Assembly: GCA_022495005.1 (NCBI GenBank) | Contig: JAGYXB010000269.1 | Span: 744,001 to 808,000 of the forward strand | DNA from: Rhyacophila brunnea | Lineage: Eukaryota > Arthropoda > Insecta > Trichoptera > Rhyacophilidae | DNA length: 64,000 nt | Direction: 5' to 3' | Shown: positions 12,047-24,400 of the stretch, piece after piece | Layout: every line of letters begins with the position of its first letter | Numbering within the stretch: position 1 is the stretch's first letter | Translations under genes and position numbers: made by a program | Notes under the pieces: model-generated | Told to the model about the DNA's origin: nothing | The model's database searches: none | The model's input: the letters and a program-made list of their open reading frames with translations, nothing else

Positions 12047-13355
12047 TATAAAAAGTTTTTTATCTTAATTATTTTTTAATTATTTATTATAAATAATTAA
12101 AATTTAAATAAAAAAAAATATAATGAATGACTTCATTGAAATTAATGTTTTACTTAAAACAACTTTTCTTTAAAGGAATAATTTACTAAAAATAAAAAAA
12201 AAACTACTTAAGTAATATGTACTTATTTTAAATTGTATTTCATATGTTTGGTTGTTTTCGTATACTAATCCTATACATAAGCGAAGCTGACATATTATAA
12301 ATACTAAGTGTAGTACCAGATACAGTGACCCCTCGCCTTGTGATATATTATAAGCACACATAATATACCAGCGTAGCATCGTAGCAACCGCCATCAGTTA
12401 AAGCTGTGTGGAGTGGTCTACGGCGTAGGCCTACGGTGTCTCAACCGCTACGAATAGTAACATGCCTATAGCAGTCGTGTCCAAGCTTTAGTTTATACAT
12501 GATATTATAATGAATATTTTTCTCATGTTATTTTATAATTTATTATTATTAACATAAATTAACATTAAAATCATATATACCTACCTACATAAATAGAATA
12601 AAACATTTATAGTTTACGTAGGTACTTAATCAAAATTTTAATTTTAATCAGATAAAAGATTTTTAGTAATTTCTATAATCATTTTAATTATATTTAACAT
12701 AAACTTAATTTGTACAGATAATATTATATACACTCAAATATTGATTCACCTACCTCTTTTTCTCTGTGACTGGGTAAAAAAACACTTCAATATGCTCCTT
12801 TTTCTCTCTTTTTATTGTCAATGTGGATACTGTGCAGCATTCATATTTTACAATGATCGATAGGATAGAGTATTGCATGTAGTGTGCAAGAATGAAAGCA
12901 GGTGATACTCAAAAGAAAATCTATGTAGGTTGTTACGCTAAATTGTCAAAACGTAACATATTTTTAGTTTATTTATAGTTATAACATAATAGTATTATTG
13001 ACGGAAAATATAAATATCTACACAAATAACCTACAAAACTAAAATTTTAACTTTTTGATTGATTCAAATAAAAGACTTTTAATTTACCGGTAGATAATCT
13101 AACCTAACGTAACTCTTCATCCCTGTTCTAACTTATCAAAAGTCAGATTTATGTGAGTCTGAAATGAAAATTTAATCTAAATATATGTAATGTAGGTGTA
13201 TATATAATATATGGTGTGATGGAGTAAAATTTCGAATTGAACATACTTGATTGATTTACTTAAAACTCATTTAGTGCTAACACCATGACTGGTATTACGC
13301 ATTTGTAATAACTGATTTTGTTTTAAATCCCTCGGGTACAAGTTGTACCATATCA
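12047..13355. other. Unassigned AT-rich DNA
   Basis: No gene or defined element recognised. Confidence 0.45.
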
Positions 13356-13364
13356 TCTTATAAA

Positions 13365-13720
13365 CGGTTACATGTAAGTTGTACGTATGCAGTTCATCAT
13401 GGGACACTTATTCGTGCGCCGCAGTACGGAAAACATGAGTTCGTATAACATTTTATCAAATGACGAGTTCTTCGTTGAACATTTCACCATGGAACACATT
13501 ATCTTACAAAATGCGGCGATAGTTTGCAAATAGTACTGTAAAATTAGATTAACCCTAACCTAATCTAGTTAAGACATCTCCACATGTTGTAGCATACGTA
13601 CAAATATACTCCACGGTGAAATGTTCAACAAAGAACTCGTCATTTGATTAAATGTTACACGTACTGCGGCGCACGAGTAAGTGTCATGCGGTGAACTGTT
13701 TACGTACAAATTTCCGGATA
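13365..13720. mobile_element. Palindromic foldback element with telomere-like centre
   Basis: Two arms of about 140 bp are inverted copies. The left arm has CGTGCGCCGCAGTACG at about 13415-13430, answered by CGTACTGCGGCGCACG at about 13660-13675, and the ATGACGAGTTCTT block is repeated inversely. The centre (about 13547-13570) is the small palindrome TAGATTAACCCTAACCTAAT, built from telomere-like CCTAA units. I could not fix exact ends or a target duplication. Confidence 0.65.
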
Positions 13721-14174
13721 CGCTTAGAAACGGGGTGCCGAATTATTAAGGTTAAGGTATTACAAATTAGGTAAGATAAATTTTACCGTAAATTCAAGGA
13801 TTACCTACCTAGATTCTGGATGACAACGCTTGACTTCCATTGCCTATTTTATTTACGATTAAATAGAATATCTTCTGGAAGACTTCAAATGTTATTTAGT
13901 CCTTGGGCTCGTATTCCTATGCTGAACAATTTCTTCTAATTTTTTTAAATGATCGCTTTATCAGATCATCCGATGAATATATCTGACGATAGGCATCATC
14001 GGTTACCAAACGCAGGGGCGTAGGGTAAAGAAGGGGCAAGGAAGGATATCCCCGCGGAGTGAGGCGCTCGTGGGCGGGGCTGGGGACATAAATCTTGCGC
14101 CCGCTTTCCCGCACCACCCGCCGCCCGTGCACAGCCACGGTCTCGTGTGTTTTATATCTTGAAATTTTGTATAT
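13721..14174. other. Unassigned DNA with a GC-rich block
   Basis: The block at about 13990-14150 is clearly GC-richer than its surroundings. It contains CAGGGGCGTAGGG at about 14011, which resembles a hAT terminus, but no partner end was found. A minus-strand reading frame crosses it and starts inside the neighbouring LTR; I recognise nothing in it. Confidence 0.4.
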
Positions 14175-15090
14175 TGTCATGTAAAAAGGATTTATTGGGG
14201 GTTAAGGAAGGATGGGATCAGGAACGGGATATAGGATTGGGATAGGTTTGGGGATATAGGAATAAGCATGAGACTCGGGGAAATGGGATGCAGGGTCGTG
14301 GGTGGTTTGACTTTTTACCTCTATGACCTCAGTTACCTGTCCGGTTACTATACTCATTCGTGTAGGTTCCTAGATTAATAAAAAGGCATAATAAATGGGA
14401 TAAATATAAATATCTCGGATTGAGCGCCACTCTATGATGATGCATAGAGACAATAGTGAAGGATAATTAAATGAAAAGCAAGTAGAGAAATTTCAACAAT
14501 TGTATATAATAAATAAGATAACTTGCGGGCTACAGTGTATAAAAATGTATAATTACTTAAGTGAATCACGAGCACCTAAAGCGATACAATATTTAGATAA
14601 ATTAGAACAAAACCCAAAAGCTAATTCGGTCGGTGGACCGTAACATAAAATGACAATAAATACCGATTACACAAAGGGCTCCTCAGCCTTTTCGCTGCCC
14701 TCGATTCCTTCCAGGACGGAATCGAGGAGCGCGTCTTCGAACGTGTGGGGACCGTGGAGTTCCTCCGATCTCCTGGCGTGGGGGGGACGTCCTTCAGATG
14801 GCCATCGTCCACGTCTCCAAAACGTCAGGAAATCGAAAGCCCTGTGCCCAGGGCCCGAGGCCCGGAACTGGCCAAGACGTCTGCTTCCTTCGAACGATCA
14901 AGACTGAGAGGGCGACTCCTGCTTCGCCTTTGTGTAAAAAGCCCGCTAGCTCCGATAGCGCCGGAAATAGTGTCACGAACTCCGTACAAACTATCCCGTG
15001 CGCAGGCGCGATCCGGTCGTACTTTTGCGTAGTGTTGCCCTCGTAAAGACTTCCTTGACTTAGTGTGTTATGTTATAAAATAACATGACA
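14175..15090 (-). repeat. LTR1 (3' LTR of the array on the minus strand)
   Basis: 916 bp, TGTCAT to ATGACA. A GC-rich block (about 14680-15050) contrasts with AT-rich flanks and gives several overlapping open frames on both strands, which I treat as a composition effect. The end at 15090 sits in the near-palindrome TGTTATAAAATAACA. Confidence 0.85.
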
Positions 15091-15112
15091 TTACCTCCAA
15101 CCTCGGTAAGAG
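15091..15112 (-). other. Candidate polypurine tract
   Basis: On the minus strand the bases just upstream of the LTR start read GAGGTTGGAGGTAA. This is where plus-strand DNA synthesis would be primed. It is only moderately purine-pure. The same sequence adjoins LTR2 at 21407. Confidence 0.5.
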
Positions 15113-18100
15113 AAGGACAAGCCATAGCGAGGACTTCGACTGTCAACTTCTCGGGGGGTCTTCTGATAGCATCAATCCTCCCAGGGGTTGGGCATCATGG
15201 ACGGCATGCTTAGAGATAGCGCGGCTACAGGCGAAGCGAAGGAGACATATAGATGAAGTTTCCACTCTGTTATTTGGTGACAGAGGGAGAGGCTTATGAA
15301 GAATCCAAAAAAAACGAAGAAGATTATTTGCTGAAGAGTGAAGAGCTGGGAGAGGTCTCGTAGATTTACCCTACCTAACCGGTCCACCAATAATTTATAA
15401 ATTTTGAAAAAGATCTAATAAATATAAAAACACCTAAGCTCGTGTATATAGAAATATATAAAATATTATAATTTATCACAGATAATTCACATCATAACAA
15501 ATAGTGGGGATTCAACCCAGCAGTGTAAAACTGCAATATTTAGAATATATAAAAATTGATTTAGATAAAGCTTCCAAAAAGATAGGAAGAGTTTTATAAT
15601 AATTATTAGTTTGAAAAGATTTGATATCAGTATAAAAAATTGAAATAATAGCCAAAAAATTTACATAAATGCACCTCAGATAATAATATATAAAATGGTA
15701 TAATAAATTAATATATTGCATATAAAAGAATTAATATTTTAGTTCAAGAAATTTAATTCAATTCATTAAATTGATAAAATTGCAGAGATAGTATAATATA
15801 ATAAAGTAATTAATAGAAATTAAAATTGCTTCCATAATTTGAGTAATAATATAAGCATTGAGTAATTAAGTTGAAAATAATATTAGATCAATGAATGATT
15901 TAATAGATTGATTTCGAATAATATTAAGTTATTGAAAAAAAGATGAACCTTTAATAGTTGGCAAAAGTTATAAAGTGCACAAAGCAAAAAATATAAATTC
16001 TCAATCGTATATGCCGTAGTTTTTGGCAAGTATACATAATAAAAAATAATAAATACAATAAATTCACCAACTTGGTTCGAACAAATAACATATTAATTAA
16101 TAAACAATGAGTGCCAGTTTGCTTTTGCGTGAGGGCGTATCTGTCGGAAAGTAATAAATACTGTGCGTCAAGCACCGTCCGAATATTTAAAAAGAACATT
16201 ACTAAAATATACTACTCTCAGATGTCTAATCTGAATAAAAATAACAGCGTGGCTAACAACCAACAGCTGTGATGTGGATTCTCTGTTAAGCCTGAAAGAA
16301 CAAATGACGTGTGATGGAATTCCAAGCCATGGTCCGGATCCCAAGCAGCGCTCCCACAAATAAAATAACGCGAACAAGGAGGAAACTAAGCTAGAAAAGA
16401 ATTCCTAGTACAAAATATATGATTAAAATTAATCATCGATTTTAGTATACTACGTTAAAGTCTACAATGGTGTAGCAAGATATCGTCCGTTCCAGAATAT
16501 ACGGCTCTGCTTCAAACTACTCTAAAACCTCGCGATAGCAAAACTAGCCATATCCCTTTCATACACACTTAAAGCTAACTACTTAAAATACTCCGCCGCA
16601 GATTCTGGACCAACTCAATCCCGCCAAACCCGAGACGCCATCTCGAGACAACTCCCTCCTTGCTGTTAGAGCTCCATCAAGAAGAGAACTGATCCGGATG
16701 AGCTAGAAAACGAAGTTAAGGAAGCACCACACGAAAACCAGGCAACGACGAGGAAACCATGAACACATCGGAAGCTAAATGTAATTAAAGAACAACATGG
16801 TTCGCAACTGGTCCGACATTCAAGTTGGGGCTGCAAAAATAAAAAATGAAAGGCTAAAGAGATCGTATAATAACGTCCACTTTCTTCCCTCAAGGGATTT
16901 TGATAAGTAGGTTGATTTCCTTCATACAGTCCAGGCCGCTGCACAACATCATCAGTGTTGACAGACGATCGCTTCTATTATTTGCATCACGCCTGCCAAC
17001 TCACCACCATAAACATCAGAGCGCGGTGGAATCCACACAATCAGCGGCAGATTCCAACGCCAAAAAGAGAGGGGACTAACGGGACCGTCTTCAGCACCGA
17101 TAGTTCAACCCAAATACCAAGAGGGTTGACTGCTAGAGAAAAAAAATCAGACGCGTCCGAGGAACATCTTCAGCACCCCGGATCACTAAAACACACCGGA
17201 CAGTAGTGAGACACCTTCAGTTCCCACGACTTCCAAGGAGCTAGCAGCCAACAAATAATAATAAAATCTCCCCGCAACCTGTACCGACAAAGATACATTG
17301 AACAGAACAAGTATAACCAATTACTACAATCAATAAAAAAAAATATAATAAAAATAGCAAACAAAAACCGTCACGCAAAAACAAGTACAAAGGCAACTGG
17401 TATAAATAAAGATCACACGATCACCAGCGCGATGTACTTAATTAGACAATTGTAGGTAATTTTAAATATAGATATTTTATCACTAGGTAGCTAAACTGAC
17501 AGGCCCTTCGAAACGCCAAGACAGCGGTTGCGTCTTCCGGGAACACCATAACTCTCATCCTGGCACTATGGTGGATTTTAGAACTATGCTTGTTTACCAA
17601 AAGTTGGTCCAGATGCTGTTTGTGTGGTATGAATTGAGTAGGCCTCCTTCCCGAAAGGTCTGCAACCACCACCTTTGCGATGGACGTTCACCGGAACAAG
17701 GGTGTATTGCCATGTGCAGGAAAGAAGTCAGTAGCTGAAATAGTTTACCATAGGTGAGTAAAAATTCACAAGAAATTGAAATAAAGAAATATAGAATTTT
17801 ATAATAGAAAATATTACTCAATGACATAATATATATATAAAATTTGCGATAATTAATTCGATAAAAAGAAAATCAATCCAAAAAAGAAGCTTGTAAAAGA
17901 GCAAAAATAATAATTATAATTTATAAATATCTGAGGTGTGTAATAGACAAAAGACAAAACAGTAAAAAATTCCTTCACAAAAAAATTGAATATTAATAAA
18001 TAGGCATTATTAAAATGCGGCCCTGACAAAATTCAAAATAATTTGTTGAGTGTGACTAGCACGGAAACACACCTTTCCATAATAATAAAAGAAAAAATAT

Positions 18101-20458
18101 TTGACAGAGTGTGTGTCATAATGAATGAAGGTTTGACAACTCCTAAAAGTTTCAAACATAGTTGATAATAAATTAAAATATCAGCATTTTTAAAGAAAAA
18201 TTTGCCCATTGAAATAAGCATGGTGAACAAGCAAAAAAAAAATAATCAATTATTAAATTCAAGTTAAATTGAAAGAAAAAATAATTTAGTTAGTTCAAAT
18301 GTAAATGTAATTAAATATCCATTCAAGATTGTATTTGAAAGAAAAATATTTTAATACTCAAAGAAAAATTTAATTATATCATTTAACAACTATACATGAA
18401 TGGAAATATTTTACCAAATTCAAAATTAACATGTATGCAACACGTATATAGAAAATTTTTAAATAATAATTTTTTTTTTTTATTTATCCAAAAAAAAATT
18501 GCAAAATCAAAAAGAATGTAATTAATAATTTAAGTGAAAGTAAATTGAATGTTTATGAATAATAAATAGCGGATGCTAGGATTTGAAAAGAGAAAAAAAG
18601 AATTTAAAGATATTAATTAATGTTAGCTTATATGCTTTTTTAAAAAATTAGGAGAGGACGGAAAGTTGCATATAGTTGAGTGAAAGCATCTAGAATGAAA
18701 TCAAAAAGCTTTAAAAAAAATATGTCTTTAAATTAGAAAGGATTGACAGGAGAGAAAAAATTAAATTGATTCAAAAAATATGTAGACGGAAGTTTTATAT
18801 AGGAATTAAGAAGGAAAATTTTATTAAAAATATTCACCTGTAAAAATAATTATTTATGTATAATAAATAATCATTCTTACGAAAGAACAGAATCTTGAAA
18901 TTAAATATTTCAAATAAATTCTATGAAGGTGTCATCTATCGACTGCAAATGTAAGCGCGCTTGACGTTTAAAGTTTTACCCAGAAATCAATTTGGAATAT
19001 GAATAATTGAATAGGAATTAAAAATGACTAAATTTATTTCAATGAACGAAAGGTTATTTCAATTTTATCAATAATGGACGCGAAATTAATAATTTCAATT
19101 GTCTACATTATAAAAAGAACAGATTTGAAAAACTAATATCGAACTGTCAAACTAGTAAGAAAAACAATGTAAAAACATATTATCCGAAATAAATGTATTC
19201 TACCGTCGCAAATAATTAATTGTAATAGCAAAATAAAATGAATAGAAAGTTAATAATTAAGAAGAAATGAATTCAGAATAATTTAGTGTCAAATTTTAAC
19301 AAGAATGAAAATAAATCACTGATAATCGATGACAGCGCGACTGCCGACTAAAATGAATGACCCGATAATGATTTTATTCGAGATATAGAAATTATTAATT
19401 ATTCACAATATAGAAATGGAACGAAAGGACCTTTTGTAAACTCCATTCCATAATAAGGTTCATCCAGCTGTCCAATTGATTTGATGTTACATCCACATAG
19501 TATGTTTCAATCCAATGGTTCTATCAAATTTGAGGTTAATAATTCTTGTCATCCAGTAGGTATATAAATGTTCATGTCGATCTCGTCCAAGTTTGACATC
19601 CTTCCTTCTCCTTTGAACTTTATTAAATCACTTTTAGCACCATACTAAACATAAAACAAACTTTTTGCTGAAACAATCAATGGTTAACACAAATTCCGAT
19701 GCCCAAATATTGACATTTCCATACCAATAATGTGGGTATCACATAAATTATAGAAGAAATATGTATTGATGATAAATGTGCAAATTGTATTTCAAAATTA
19801 GGTGTAAACCATATATAACACTCTTAATATTAATTTGCGAAGGAATAATTGTAACTTACAACACAAAATTAAATTAATTCCACAAGGTCAATAATGAAAT
19901 TGGCGTGACGTATTGATCTATCATTTAGATCCGTCCTTCTTCGCGTACAGCATCGACTAGTCTCCCGTCTGTTGCAAGTACCGCGTAAGTCAATAAAAGA
20001 CTATATAAATATATGAAAAATATAACACACATAGTTACGACCACCGAACCAGAAAAATTTAAGAAAAATATTAAGCAAATAATACGTTTTAATTTATTAA
20101 TTAATTTATAAGTTTAATAAGTACTATGGATTAAAAAAAAATATCAAAATGCGTCTAAAATCACGGCCGATGCGGATTCGCTTGCAACTCCACGACGGTA
20201 AACCAAAAAATTTAAAAGTGAGCCGGCAAAAATCGGTATAATTAGAACTAATGACTCTGAAAACAAAATACCGTTACGGTAACAATTATTGTATGAAATC
20301 GTGACTAGCAAAATTTAAGGTTTTATAATCGGAACAAATAAAATTTAGAACATTAGGACAAAATAACGAACGAGTTCATAATCCGAAACAAATAACCGCG
20401 AGTCTTTAAGAGGTAAGTCATCGTGTTTTGGAAAAGAAATATTCAAAAAGAAACACGA

Positions 20459-20474
20459 TGCTTGTTGGGTGCCA
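20459..20474 (-). other. Primer-binding site of internal region A
   Basis: The minus-strand sequence just inside LTR2 reads TGGCACCCAACAAGC. It begins with TGG and resembles the complement of a tRNA 3' end, best matching the tRNA-Lys type (TGGCGCCCAAC) apart from one base. The identity of the tRNA is from memory of such sites. Confidence 0.65.
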
Positions 20475-20475
20475 A

Positions 20476-21406
20476 TGTCATATTATGGTTTGACATGGGG
20501 GTTTAGGAAGGATGGGATCAGGAACGGGATATAGGATTGGGATAGGTTTGGGGATATAGGAATAAGCATGAGACTCGGGGAAATGGGATGCAGGGTCGTG
20601 GGTGGTTTGACTTTTTACCTCTATGACCTCAGTTACCTGTCCGGTTACTATACTCATTCGTGTAGGTTCCTAGATTAATAAAAAGGCATAATAAATGGGA
20701 TAAATATCAATATCTCGGATTGAGCGCCACTCTATGATGATGCATAGAGACAATAGTGATAAGGAAAATTAAATGAAAAGCAAGTAGAGAAATTTCAACA
20801 ATTGTATATTAATAAATAAGATAACTTGCGGGCTACAGTGTATAAAAATGTATAATTACTCAAGTGAATCACGAGCACCTAATGCGATACAATATTTAAA
20901 TAAATAAGAACAAAAACCCAAAAGCTAATTCGAAACAAAGACTACTTCGGTGGACCGTAACATAAATGAACAATAAATACCAATTATACAAAAGGCTCTC
21001 CAGCCTTTTCGCTGCCCTCGATTCCTTCCAGGACGGAATCGAGGAGTGCGTCTTCAAACGTGTGGGGACCGTGGAGTTCCTCCGATCTCCTGGCGTGGGG
21101 GGACGTCCTTCGGATGACCATCGTCCACGTCTCCAAAACGTCAGGAAATCGAAAGCCCTGTGCCCAGGGTCCGAGGCTCGGAACTGGCCAAGACGTCTGC
21201 TTCCTTCGAACGATCAAGACTGAGAGATCGACTCCCGCTTCGCCTTCGTGTAAAAAGCCCGCTGGCTCCGATAGCGCCGGAAATAGTGTCACGAACTCCG
21301 TACAAACTATCCCGTGCGCAGGCGCGATCCGGTCGTACTTTTGCGTAGTGTTGCCCTCGTAAAGACTTCCTCGACTTAGTGTGTTATGTTATAAAATAAC
21401 ATGACA
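20476..21406 (-). repeat. LTR2 (shared middle LTR)
   Basis: 931 bp with the same termini. It is close to LTR1 throughout; both have the shorter left-end GGGATATAGG-type region. A minus-strand frame of 102 codons (20984-21292) lies in the GC-rich block but is broken to about 60 codons in LTR1, so I do not call it a gene. Confidence 0.85.
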
Positions 21407-24400
21407 TTACCTCCAACCTCGGTAAGAGAAGGACAAGCCATAGCGAGGACTTCGACTGTCAACTTCTCGGGGGGGTCTTCTGATAGCATCAATCCTCCCA
21501 GGGGTTGGGCATCATGGATGGCATGCTTAGAGATAGCGCGGCTACAGGCGAAGCGAAGGAGACATATAGATGAAATTTCCACTCTGTTATTTGGTGACAG
21601 AGGGAGAGGCTTATGAAGAATCAAAAAAACGAAGAAGATTATTTGCTGAAGAGTGAAGAGCTGGGAGAGGTCTCGTAGATTTACCCTACCTAACCGGTCC
21701 ACCAATAATTTATAAATTTTAAAAAAGATCTAATAAATATAAAAACACCTAAGCTCGTGTATATAGAAATATATAAAATATTATAATTTATCACAGATAA
21801 TTCACATCAAAACAAATAGTGGGGATTCAACCCAGCAGTGTAAAACTGCAATATTCAGAATGTATAAAAATTGTTTTTAAATATCGCTTCCAAAAGGATA
21901 GGAAGAGTTGTATAATAATTATTAATTTGAAAAGATTTGATATCAGTATAAAAAATTGAAATAATAGCCAAAAAATTTACATAAATGCACCTCAGATAAT
22001 AATAATATATGAAATGGTATAATAAATTAATATATTGTATATAAAGGAATTAATATTTTAGTTCAAGAAATTTAATTCAATTCATTAAATTGATAAAATT
22101 GCAGAGATAGTATAATATAATAAAGTAATTAATAGAAATTAAAATTGCTTCCATAATTTGAGTAATAATAAGCATTGAGTAATTAAGTTGAAAATAATAA
22201 TAGATCAATGAATGATTTAATAGATTGATTTCGAATAATATTAAGATATTGAAAAAAAGATGAACCTTTAATAGTTGGCAAAAGTTATAAAGTGCACAAA
22301 GCAAAAAATATAAATTCTCAATCGTATATGCCGTGGTTTTTGGCAAGTATACATAATACAAAATAATAAATACAATAAATTCACCAACTTGGTTCGAACA
22401 AATAACATAATAATTAATAAACAATGAGTGCCAGTTTGGTTTTGCGTGAGGGCGAGTCTATCGGAAAGTAATAAATACTGTGCGTCAAGCACCGTCCGAA
22501 CATTTTAAAAGAACATTACTAAAATATACTACTTTCAGATGTCTAATCTGAATAAAAATAACAGTGTGGCTAACAACCAACAGCTGTGATGTGGATTCTC
22601 TGTTAAGCCTGAAAGAACAATTGACGTGTGATGGAATTCCAAGCCATGGTCCGGATCCCAAGCAGCGCTCCCACAAATAAAATAACGCGAACAAGGAGGA
22701 AACTAAGCTAGAAAAGAATTCCTAGTACAAATTATATAATTAAAATTAATCATCGATTTTAGTATACTACGTTAAAGTCTACAATGGTGTAGCAAGATAT
22801 CGTCCGTTCCAGAATATACGGCTCTGCTTCAAACTACTCTAAAACCTCGCGATAGCAAAACTAGCCATATCCCTTTCATACACACTTAAGGCTAACTACT
22901 TAAAATACTCCGCCGCAGATTCTGGACCAACTCAATCCCGCCAAACCCGAGACGCCATCTCGAGACAACTCCCTCCTTGCTGTTTGAGCTCCATCAAGAA
23001 GAGAACTGATCCGGATGAGCTAGAAAACGAAGTTAAGGAAGCACCACACGAAAACCAGGCAACGACGAGGAAACCATGAACACATCGGAAGCTAAATGTA
23101 ATTAAAGAACAACATGGTTCGCAACTGGTCCGACATTCAAGTTGGGGCTGCAAAAAATAAAAAATGAAAGGCTAAAGAGATCGTATAATAACGTCCACTT
23201 TCTTCCCTCAAGGAATTTTGATAAGTAGGTTGATTTCCTTCATACAGTCCAGGCCTCTGCACAACATCATCAGTGTTGACAGACGATCGCTTCTATTATT
23301 CGCATCACGCCTGCCAACTCACCATCATAAACATCAGAGTGCGGTGGAATCCACACAATCAGCGGCAGATTCCAACGCCAAAAAGAGAGGGGACTAACGG
23401 GACCGTCTTCAGCACCGATAGTTCAACCCAAATACCAAGAGGGTTGACTGCTAGAGAAAAAAAATCAGACGCGTCCGAGGAACATCTTCGGCACCCCGGA
23501 TCACTAAAACACACCGGACAGTAGTGAGACACCTTCAGTTCCCACGACTTCCAAGGAGCTAGCAGCCAACAAATAATAATAAAATCTCCCCGCAACCTGT
23601 ACCGACAAAGATACATTGAACAGAACAAGTATAACCAATCACTACAATCAATAAAAAAAATATAATAAAAATAGCAAACAAAACCGTCACGCAAAAACAA
23701 GTACAAAGGCAACTGGTATAAATAAAGATCACATGATCCCCAGCGCGATGTACTTAATTAGACAATTGTAAGTAATTTTAAATATAGGTGTTTTATCACT
23801 AGGTAGCTAAACTGACAGGCCCTTCCAAACGCCAAGACAGCGGTTGCGTCTTCCGGGAACACCATAACTCTCATCCTGGCACTATGGTAGTATTTAGAAC
23901 TGTGCTTGTTTACCAAAAGTTGGTCCAGGTGCTGTTTGTGTGGAATGAATTGAGTAGGCCTCCTTCCCGAAAGGTCTGCAACCACCACCTTTGCGATGGA
24001 CGTTCACCGGAACAAGGGTGTATTGCCATGTGCAGGAAAGAAGTCAGTAGCTGAAATAGTTTACCATAGGTGAGTAAAAATTCACTAAGAAATTGACATA
24101 AAGAAATATAGAATTTATAATAGAAAATATTACTCAATGACATAATATATGTATAAAATTTGCGATAATTAATTCGATAAAAAATCAATCCAAAAAGAAG
24201 CTTGTAAAAGAGCAAAAATAATAATTATAATTTATAAATATCTGAGGTGTGTAATAGACAAAAGACAAAACAGTACAAAATTCCTTCACGAAAAAATTGA
24301 ATATTAATAAATAGGCATTATTAAAATGCGGCCCTGACAAAATTCAAAATAATTGGTTGAGTGTCATTAGCACGGAAACACACCTTTCCATAATAATAAA

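Larger units (their letters stand above)
15091..20475 (-). mobile_element. Internal region A, non-coding
   Basis: A 5.4-kb LTR-element body. No frame on either strand exceeds about 95 codons and none has a recognisable zinc knuckle, protease, reverse transcriptase or integrase motif. A GC-richer part at about 16150-17800 lies between AT-rich parts. It is near-identical to internal B at 21407-26756. The primer-binding site reads TGGCACCCAACAAGC, with one G-to-A change against copy B. Confidence 0.8.

Noticed and set aside
14621..15046. Several overlapping open frames of 60-100 codons on both strands in LTR1, LTR2 and LTR3
   Set aside because: They coincide with a GC-rich block poor in stop codons. 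Lengths differ between LTRs, and no frame has a recognisable domain.
16955..17206. 83-codon frame kept in both internal regions (again at 23273-23524)
   Set aside because: The two copies differ by four substitutions, all changing the amino acid, so nothing suggests selection on a protein.
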